DNA of 64,000 bases from Aptenodytes patagonicus. Its lineage: Eukaryota; Chordata; Aves; Sphenisciformes; Spheniscidae. The notes below the pieces were generated by a model. The model saw nothing but the letters and a program-made list of their open reading frames with translations, ran no database searches and was not told the DNA's origin. Position 1 is the stretch's first letter. Every line of letters starts with the position of its first letter. Position numbers and translations under genes: made by a program. This document shows positions 58,901 to 64,000 of the stretch, in pieces. The stretch lies in NCBI RefSeq assembly GCF_965638725.1, contig NC_134958.1, positions 14,015,464 through 14,079,463 on the forward strand, in the 5' to 3' direction.

Positions 58901-61754
58901 CTACATCTGTTTTTGTGTACTTTCTTAAAATCTGCTTACTGTAATACTGTTTCAGCACCATTGCAAATTAAAGCCTTATCATGGTTAGGGAAGGAAGCCC
59001 TTATGTGAGGAATGACTCAGTCGTGACCCAAGGAGATGCTTTTTGTGTGATGTATTTTGCGTTTTCTGCTACTTTCCATTGTGATACTGAGTCTGGAGGG
59101 AAAGGTGCTGACCGCAGGGCCGTGCAGAGGGCTTTCCTATACGTTTTGTCAGACTCTGCTAGCTTCTCCACGTTTCTCCCTGTTCTTTGCAGTCCGATAC
59201 GTGGGGCGTACATCACTGGGACACTTGGACAGTAAGATAGGAGAGGTGAGGCTGTGGATGCTCCTGACATCAGGTCTGTGTGCAGCACAAGCCTTGGTCC
59301 CTGGGCAACGTCTCCATCGGTGTCTGCAGTTCCCGTGGAGCCAGAGGGGGATTTTTGTACAAAGCTCAGCGAACTTTCCAATAAACAAGTAAGTAGGTAG
59401 ACCAAGGGAGTTTTCCAGCTGGGATCGGCTGCCTCGCTCCGTCGATGAAGCAAAACTCTGCCGCTTAGCGTACAAAACGTCTCCCTGCTTCCCCTGCTTG
59501 TTTACTGCCTGGAGCACCCGTGACATCAGCCGGAGTAGTAAAGCAGAAATGGTTTACTACCTGGTTTCTGGTTCTGACATTCCCATGGCAACCTCCTCCC
59601 CAATTTAGTCACAGTTTAGTGCCGTACAAGTAGGATTTGTTGAAAAAGGAATAAAGGTTGCAGTATGAAAAAGACACTTCCCCATGTGTTCCTGATGGCC
59701 AGTAAATAAGGATTGAAGCACAGGGTGAATACGAGCTCTTTATTGGATTTGGCAGGGCGCGCGCTTCCCAAGGTTAGACTGCTTAATGGCGCAAGAAATC
59801 TAAAACAAAGGAAATTAAAAGAATAACATACAGCAGCTGTGATCAGCTACATTTTAAATATCATGCGGCAACAGAAGAACTGGGCTGCAGCTACAGACCT
59901 GGTGACAAAACTGGGTGTGACTGTAAGATCAGAGAGATGATAAATTAAAACAGGTGTGAAGCAGGAGAGGGCTCGGGAGGGACCTCCCTGTATGTGAGCA
60001 GAAGTTTGTGCCTTGTTTCCAGCTGTATTGCCCAAACTTGCTCTATCGCTGCCTATTCTCCCCAGGAATGCTGTGTCCTTCTGCTGAGACCCCCGTTTTA
60101 TGTCCCACAGGAGCCATTTGAGAAGGGTGAACAGAAGGGGGTTGGGGTAATGCGGCGCAGGCTGGTTCAGAGTTGTAAAAAGGCTCATTGAATGCAGCGG
60201 CTCTGTGTTGATTTTCTCTTGGTTTCCCAAGATAATGAGAGCCTGCGGTAATTTTGGACCTTGTTGGCAAGCTGCTGACAGATCTGACAGAAGCATGGGG
60301 GATTCGAAGATGCGGAGGTCTGGAGAAGGAGATGGGGAGGGGGACAGGGACAGGGAGGCAGGGACTGAAGGGGACAGGGCCGAGGAGCAGCCAGGAAAGG
60401 AGAGGGACGGGGAGAGAGGGCCGAGTGCCTGTGGGGAGCAAAGTTTCCCATCTCCCTGCTCTGGTTTTGTTTGCAAAGGGAAACCCCAGAGCATCTTGCT
60501 GCTGCCACCCTCCTTTCGTCCTAGCACAACAGAGGAGCAGCACCTCCCGTTGCTGGGAGCTGGAAGGGTCTGGGAATGGTTCACTCTGTAAAACCGAGCT
60601 CTCGAAAGTTAGGGAAATCCTAGGATTAAGGTGTGGGTGTAAGAAGAAGTTCAGCCTCGCTGAGCACATGCTGTGAAACATGTCGGGCTGCGCGATGCTG
60701 CTCACGCTCGGGTGATTAAAGGGACCCGGGCAGCCCCGGGACTTGCACTCGATGTACCTGGTTAACCTGACGGACGAGCTACAGAGGCTTGAGAGCAGGA
60801 GATGAAAGAGCAGGAGAGTGCGCAGGACTGCCAGGGAGCGAAGCAGGAAGCCTTCCTTCCTCTGCAGCCCCTTTGGGTCTGAGCCGTGAGCTCTGTCTCC
60901 AGGAGAGGAGTGGGCACACGAAGCCGGGCCATGGGCTGACCCCCCCTAAGGATGCTCTGCTCCCGCGGTGGCCGGCAGGCCGTGATGGCCCTGTGAGCCC
61001 TGTGGTCCTCATGCAGCATAGGCAGCTGCAGATTTTTTTTGGGGGAGGCGTTATTTCTCTCTTTTGGCCAACAGCTGCACAGCCCCTGTGGGGATGTCTG
61101 CTCCTGCAAGGGCAAAGCAAGACCAGGGAGGTGCCAAATGCTTCGCAGGGGCAGCCCGACTCCTCTCTCTGCAAATGCATTAGCTCTTATCATCTTGTGT
61201 GTTGGTGCTTGGTAATTCAGGTCCATAAAAGCAACCTAGAGTCTCACACGGGGCGTGCAGGCACAGGGTGGCTCAAACAGCTGCATCTTTTGACTTGCCT
61301 TGGGAGGAAAGGTCAAGAAGGAAGGAGTTACCCCTTATTAGTACTAATGTCACCTCCAGCACCGTCGCAGTGGTGATCAGTATCGTGGCAGGTGCAACTA
61401 GGACTCAGCAGCTCACTTCTTCGGTACATGGAAATTGGGGGTTGCGTGTGATGCAGCACCCACATGCTCCTCAGACGTGTGTCATTGCCACAGCCATTGT
61501 GGCTGCTGGAGTCCCGGCTCACCCCAGGGTGGTGGCACAGCTGCTGCGGGACCCATTTCGGGGCCAGGAGTGAGGGATGCTTCATCCTGCCCTAGAGAGC
61601 TGGGCAGAGAGCAGCCACCCCTTTGCTCTGCAGCACGAGGCTGCAGGGAGTCTGTGGGTGGTGAAAGCATGGCAGGAACAGTAAAAAAGCAGATTTGGAA
61701 GGCTACAGGGGGTTACTAGGGGCTGCTGCCCATCCTGCGCTGTGCCCTCCTGCA
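52930..61754. other. Region upstream of the NOX5 coding exons, no other gene recognised
   Basis: AT-rich up to about 58,900, then GC-richer. A 169-codon minus-strand frame at 54935-55444 is the longest in the AT-rich part but has no homologue I know. Several overlapping frames on both strands at 58,980-59,530 and 59,850-60,700 look like chance. A purine-rich tract lies at 60322-60420. If NOX5 has an upstream exon nearby, I could not pick it out. Confidence 0.5.
60322..60420. repeat. Purine-rich (GGGACA/GGGAGA) tract
   Basis: About 100 bases made almost only of G and A, with imperfect GGGACAGGGACAGGGA-type units. It explains the long Ser/Pro-rich frames seen on the other strand here. Confidence 0.75.
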
Positions 61755-61766
61755 GGTTCCTGCACC

Positions 61767-61886
61767 ATGAGCACAGCCGAGGATGCCGAGTGGCTGCGGT
61801 GGGTGACAAAGCAATTTGGGAGCATCGCGGGGGAGGACAAAGAAATCGACTTGGAAGAGTTCAAAACCGCTCTCCAAGTGAAGGAG
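61767..61886 (+). CDS. NOX5: NOX5 first placed coding exon
   Basis: Forty codons from ATG at 61767 (context CACCATGA) to the donor GTGAGT at 61887. It encodes MSTAEDAEWLRWVT and EF-hand 1. The ATG equals the internal Met that starts the shorter human NOX5 forms. The exon itself begins at 61756, after the acceptor CCTCCTGCAG, and the frame upstream of the ATG is open (GSCT). A longer protein starting in an upstream exon is therefore possible, as in the human alpha form. Confidence 0.93.
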
Positions 61887-63645
61887 GTGAGTGCTCCCGC
61901 CGGGGGCTGGGGCGCAGGGTCCCTTCCTCCGGGCAGCACTGGCAGCCTGACAACAAGCTGTGGTCTCTTATTGTACTTAGAGAAAATTAAGCTTAAAAAG
62001 AGTTGTATGACGTTGCGTGAGGGAGGAAGAGAGAAACCTAGCAGTACTCTGCAGCAAGCAGGAGTGGAAAACATGGATTAACCATCTGCAATGCAAAATC
62101 GATTGGATATCAACAGTCTGTCTTTGAACACGCTTGGCTATTCCCAGCAAATATTCTCTCCCAGCTGCCTACCGCCCCATCCTGTCCTGGGTCCCCAGGG
62201 CTCCCTCCCTGACCTGGGCAGCCCCTCCGACTGCGGTGCCAATACACCCCTGCAAAAAAGCAGCCTTCATTCCTCCCTCCTGTTTTTGGGCCATCCCTAT
62301 GACTTTCAGCTTTGCCGGGCAATTCCCATTGCTGGCAGTGAGAACTTTGTTTGTAGCATCAGGATTCGGCCGGTGAAGAGCATCCCACCGCCGTGTGAGA
62401 GCCTTTGTCCCCCTCTCTGCAGTCCTTCTTCGCCGAGAGGTTCTTCGCGCTGTTCGACTCGGACGGGAGCGGGACCATTAGTTTGGAGGAGCTGCTGAAA
62501 GCCCTGAGCCTGCTCGTACACGGGAACGAGACAGACAAGCTGAGATTCCTCTTCCAAGTTTATGACGTGGATGGTAAGATGAAAAATAGATGAATTTGTA
62601 TTTTTTTGAACCAAGTTGTGATTTTCAAGGCAGCACGGCTCTCTTCCGAGCATCCAAGTGTGGGCATCACCGCTTGGCTTCAGTACTGGTGTCACGTCCC
62701 CTCTTAGGTTAAGCACAGCTGGGTAACAGGCTAGGTGGGTCTTCACTGCTGGATCTTCATTAAAGGTAAGCATCTATCTGGTATAACATCACTGCCTTCA
62801 TCCCGTGATGAAAGCATCAAAAATCCATCTGAAAGCCAGCAATTAAACTGGCCACACGTCAGGATTTCCCATGAAGCGCTTTCACCCTCGGCCGTGGAGA
62901 GGAGCAGTCTCCGCTCCACTCAAATATCAACTCTCAATCCCGTTGATATTTGTGAATCCCAGCATGTTCTCTTCTTCCTCCATCAGCTGGGAAAGCTGGA
63001 AAATACAAAAGCAAAGCTCTTCTTGAGCTGCTTTTCCTGCTCTGACCCGCTTGGGCATAAAATGCTGGCCGAAGAACTGAGAGCCGAGCCTCTTGCCTAT
63101 CTGGTTTGCGCTCATGCCTGGCTGCCAGATAAGCGTGTCTGCATCGCTTTGCTAGCACTGAGCTCTGCCAGCCAAATGACAACGCGCCTGCTGCAGGTAA
63201 ACTGCCGATTAGGTCACCTTTTTTTTAAATCCATGAGTTCACTGATTTATGAACAGTGGCACAGTCCTGCTCTGGCTGGGCACAGTTTCCTCCCAAAAAG
63301 CCTGTGTACAAGGAAGGGAGGCAATTTCTGCATTAAAGGTGCAAGATGAAGGTAAAACCATGGGGTTGTCAGGGCGCTATGGCATATCAGGGTCCCTGCT
63401 CTGACCCACTGCGGTGCCCGCTCGCCCTGCGCAGGCAGCGGCTCCATCGACCTGGACGAGCTGCGCTTGGTGCTGCGGTGGTGCCTGCGGGAGAGTGCGA
63501 TAGCCCTGCCCGAGGAGCGTCTGGGAGACCTCACCCTGGCACTCTTCGAGGCTGCTGACAAGGACCACAGCGGCTCCATCACCTTCGAGGAGCTCAAGGA
63601 GGAGCTGGAGGGTTTCCCAGAGGTCATGGAGAACCTGACCATCAG
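61767..63645 (+). CDS. NOX5: NOX5, NADPH oxidase 5, N-terminal EF-hand part (three exons, 3' end off window)
   Basis: The exons 61767-61886, 62423-62573 and 63435-63645 join in frame with GT-AG junctions into the N-terminal calcium-sensing domain (about 161 residues). Known role of the family: calcium binding to this domain makes it fold onto the C-terminal dehydrogenase and switches on electron transfer from NADPH through FAD and heme to oxygen, giving superoxide. There are four EF-hands. Loop 1 (about 20-31) is degenerate, with no Asp at positions 1 and 3. Loops 2 (DSDGSGTISLEE, 52-63), 3 (DVDGSGSIDLDE, 88-99) and 4 (DKDHSGSITFEE, 132-143) are canonical. The match to human NOX5 (WLRWVT, SFFAERFFALFDSD, FPEVMENLTI) is strong. 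The six-helix heme domain and FAD/NADPH domains must lie to the right. Confidence 0.95.
62423..62573 (+). CDS. NOX5: NOX5 second placed coding exon
   Basis: 151 nt, residues 41-90 plus one base. It contains EF-hand 2 (D52, D54, S56, T58, S60, E63) and the first half of loop 3 (D88, D90). The acceptor CTCTGCAG ends at 62422 and the donor GTAAGA starts at 62574. The intron before it is 536 bp. Confidence 0.95.
63435..63645 (+). CDS. NOX5: NOX5 third placed coding exon
   Basis: 211 nt, completing G91 and coding to about residue 161. It contains the rest of EF-hand 3 (S92, S94, D96, E99), EF-hand 4 (D132, D134, S136, S138, T140, E143) and the FPEVMENLTI block that leads to the first membrane segment. 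The acceptor GCGCAG ends at 63434 and the donor is GTAGCT at 63646. The human gene can carry an extra exon inside loop 3; none is seen here. The intron before it is 861 bp. Confidence 0.95.
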
Positions 63646-63819
63646 GTAGCTGCGTCAGTGGGTCCCTCCGGCAGCCCCGTGGGGCTGCAGTTTTCCTTTG
63701 TGAGCACCTTTTTCCTCCTGCATGGAGGAAAAAGCATGGGATTTATGCTCTCCTTAAGGCTCTCGTGGGGTGCTCAGACCACAAGGTGCTTGGCCAGCAC
63801 GGGGAGCAACTCAGGCGCC

Positions 63820-64000
63820 TTATGGTGCCAAGCTGGGTGCAGGGCTCGGATGCAGGGATGGGTGCAGGGATGGTGCCAAGCTGGGTGCTGGTTTTGGATG
63901 CAGGGAAAGGTGCTAGGATGAGTGCAAGGATGGTGTTGGGATAGGTGCAGTGCTCAGATGCAGGGATGGGTGCAGGGATGGTGTTGGGATGGGTGCAGGC
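63820..64000 (+). repeat. Minisatellite-like GATGGGTGCAGG repeat in a NOX5 intron
   Basis: Imperfect units of about 10-12 bases built from GATGGGTGCA, GGATGCAG and GATGGTGCCAAGCTGGGTGC are repeated to the window edge and probably beyond. The exact unit count is uncertain because the units vary. Confidence 0.8.

Noticed and set aside
58981-59526. Overlapping frames on both strands; one seems to begin with a signal peptide (RFLLLSIVILSLEG)
   Set aside because: That frame starts with TTG, not ATG, which vertebrates rarely use. It has no acceptor or donor context and does not match SPESP1 or NOX5.
59847-60584. 245-codon minus-strand frame upstream of NOX5
   Set aside because: Ser/Pro repeats come from the purine tract at 60322-60420, other frames overlap it, and no domain is recognisable.

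Overview
This is a vertebrate nuclear window, almost certainly from a neognath bird. Genes are split into short GT-AG exons. Two CR1-type LINE copies and faint MIR-like fragments are present, and the minus-strand gene carries the bird-specific 33-residue internal duplication of ANP32A. Ratites are reported to lack that insert. I cannot name the species from the sequence.

Layout. Positions 1 to about 20,600 hold ANP32A on the minus strand. Six coding exons can be placed exactly (20323-20376, 4476-4625, 4202-4324, 2466-2664, 2161-2259, 502-599). They join in frame into 240 codons. The last exon, with the acidic and basic C-terminal tail and the 3'UTR, lies off the left edge. A GC-rich promoter region covers about 18,150-21,150. 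From about 21,200 to 61,750 lies a long non-coding interval, mostly AT-rich. It contains two CR1 fragments, MIR-like fragments, an isolated CpG island at about 46,170-46,600, and at 52,288-52,926 a decayed exon that by position, strand and a short protein similarity is best explained as the remnant of SPESP1. From 61,755 to the right edge lie the first three coding exons placed for NOX5 on the plus strand (161 codons, four EF-hands). The membrane and dehydrogenase part is off the right edge. The order ANP32A(-), SPESP1(+), NOX5(+) matches human chromosome 15 as I remember it.

The most interesting object is in ANP32A. A 305-bp direct tandem duplication (1938-2242 and 2243-2547) copied the end of one exon, its donor and part of the next intron. 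At the junction a new 99-nt exon was formed whose first residues (VLSLVK) come from what had been intron. These residues are the hydrophobic motif that birds use in ANP32A. The intron parts of the two copies differ at about 10% of positions by my hand alignment, while the 82 exonic bases are identical.

The genes do not form an operon or pathway: ANP32A is a nuclear histone-binding, phosphatase-inhibiting chaperone-like protein and NOX5 is a calcium-activated NADPH oxidase. Most long open frames in the GC-rich stretches are chance frames and were left out.
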